Shown here in pieces: positions 63,863 to 64,000 of a DNA stretch of 64,000 bases; within the stretch, counting starts at the first letter, position 1, and each line of letters opens with the position of its first letter. The DNA comes from JAAYJT01 sp037446395 (GTDB lineage: Bacteria; Bacteroidota; Bacteroidia; Bacteroidales; JAAYJT01). The notes under the pieces are model-generated. The model made no database searches and had not been told where the DNA came from. It worked only from the letters and a program-made list of their open reading frames with translations. The DNA lies in the NCBI GenBank assembly GCA_037446395.1, contig JBBIIP010000015.1, forward strand, positions 1 to 64,000, written 5' to 3'. The position numbers were made by a program, and so were the translations under genes.

Positions 63863-64000
63863 CGTTTACGGTGGTGTTTTATTCTTGTGTCGTGCCTAAT
63901 ACAAACGACTTATCCTGAAGAATATTATGGAGGGAAAGCAAGGACAATTGCAATAACCCTGTCAGTCTTAAATGATGCGGCTGGTTAATGGGAAGCCGCT

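Noticed and set aside
1..64000. CRISPR arrays, integrases, transposases, toxin-antitoxin pairs or defence genes
   Set aside because: No regularly spaced repeats and no matching protein motifs were found anywhere in the window.

Overview
The window is a chromosomal segment of a Bacteroidota bacterium, most likely an environmental Bacteroidales-like lineage. Evidence: a type IX secretion component (PorQ) and a large T9SS-sorted surface protein; a TonB-dependent receptor paired with a DUF4249 lipoprotein; families typical of this phylum (Porin_10-like porin, DUF1599, BT_3928-type DoxX protein, DUF5606, DUF6427, GEVED repeats); a fused alpha/beta 2-oxoacid dehydrogenase E1; and many genes preceded by the Bacteroidetes -7 box TAnnTTTG rather than by Shine-Dalgarno sequences. 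I saw no rRNA, tRNA, CRISPR array, insertion sequence or phage gene.

Layout. 1-7270 (minus strand): a sensor kinase and NarL-type response regulator, then a free-standing 71-residue LuxR-type DNA-binding protein, then a giant secreted repeat protein that runs off the left edge. 7.8-13.2 kb: an outer-membrane porin, a TerB/DnaJ co-chaperone, and a split lysine-ketoglutarate reductase / saccharopine dehydrogenase pair for lysine catabolism. 13.4-21.8 kb: typA, pyruvate phosphate dikinase with an unusual lysine-rich tail, an M28 lipoprotein peptidase and PEP carboxykinase. 21.9-32.8 kb (minus): a small lipoprotein and dnaN, then a six-gene operon read as DUF1599, DoxX, an orphan permease, tpiA, prmA and a 1477-residue secreted protein of unknown function. 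32.9-38.1 kb: folP-cdaA (c-di-AMP synthesis), a convergent ruvX-def-TPR lipoprotein operon, and dapD with a glycosyltransferase. 38.2-40.3 kb: the fused E1.

40.3-49.8 kb is the accessory region: a long AT-rich spacer, a truncated GEVED-type secreted protein, a 1673-residue T9SS cargo (metzincin-like N-terminus, duplicated GEVED modules, dockerin-like calcium repeats, sorting domain), and a TonB receptor/DUF4249 pair. 49.9-64 kb returns to housekeeping genes: a small conserved protein, purB, DUF5606, pyrK-pyrD, a zinc-ribbon/LysM protein with a coiled-coil partner, purD-DUF6427-rnhB, a glucosaminidase, a zinc-ribbon protein, rsmG, recF-DUF721, ispH and porQ.

The most unusual parts are (a) the regulator island at 3.6-4.9 kb, where a receiver-less paralog of the response regulator sits directly before the giant surface protein, with an inverted repeat between the regulators; (b) the 40.8-46.4 kb GEVED/metzincin/dockerin locus with its recent internal duplication and truncated relative; (c) the eukaryote-like lysine degradation pair; and (d) the 1477-residue secreted protein at the end of the tpiA operon. 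Nothing in the window amounts to a clearly new defence or mobile system. All functional calls come from reading the sequence, without database searches.
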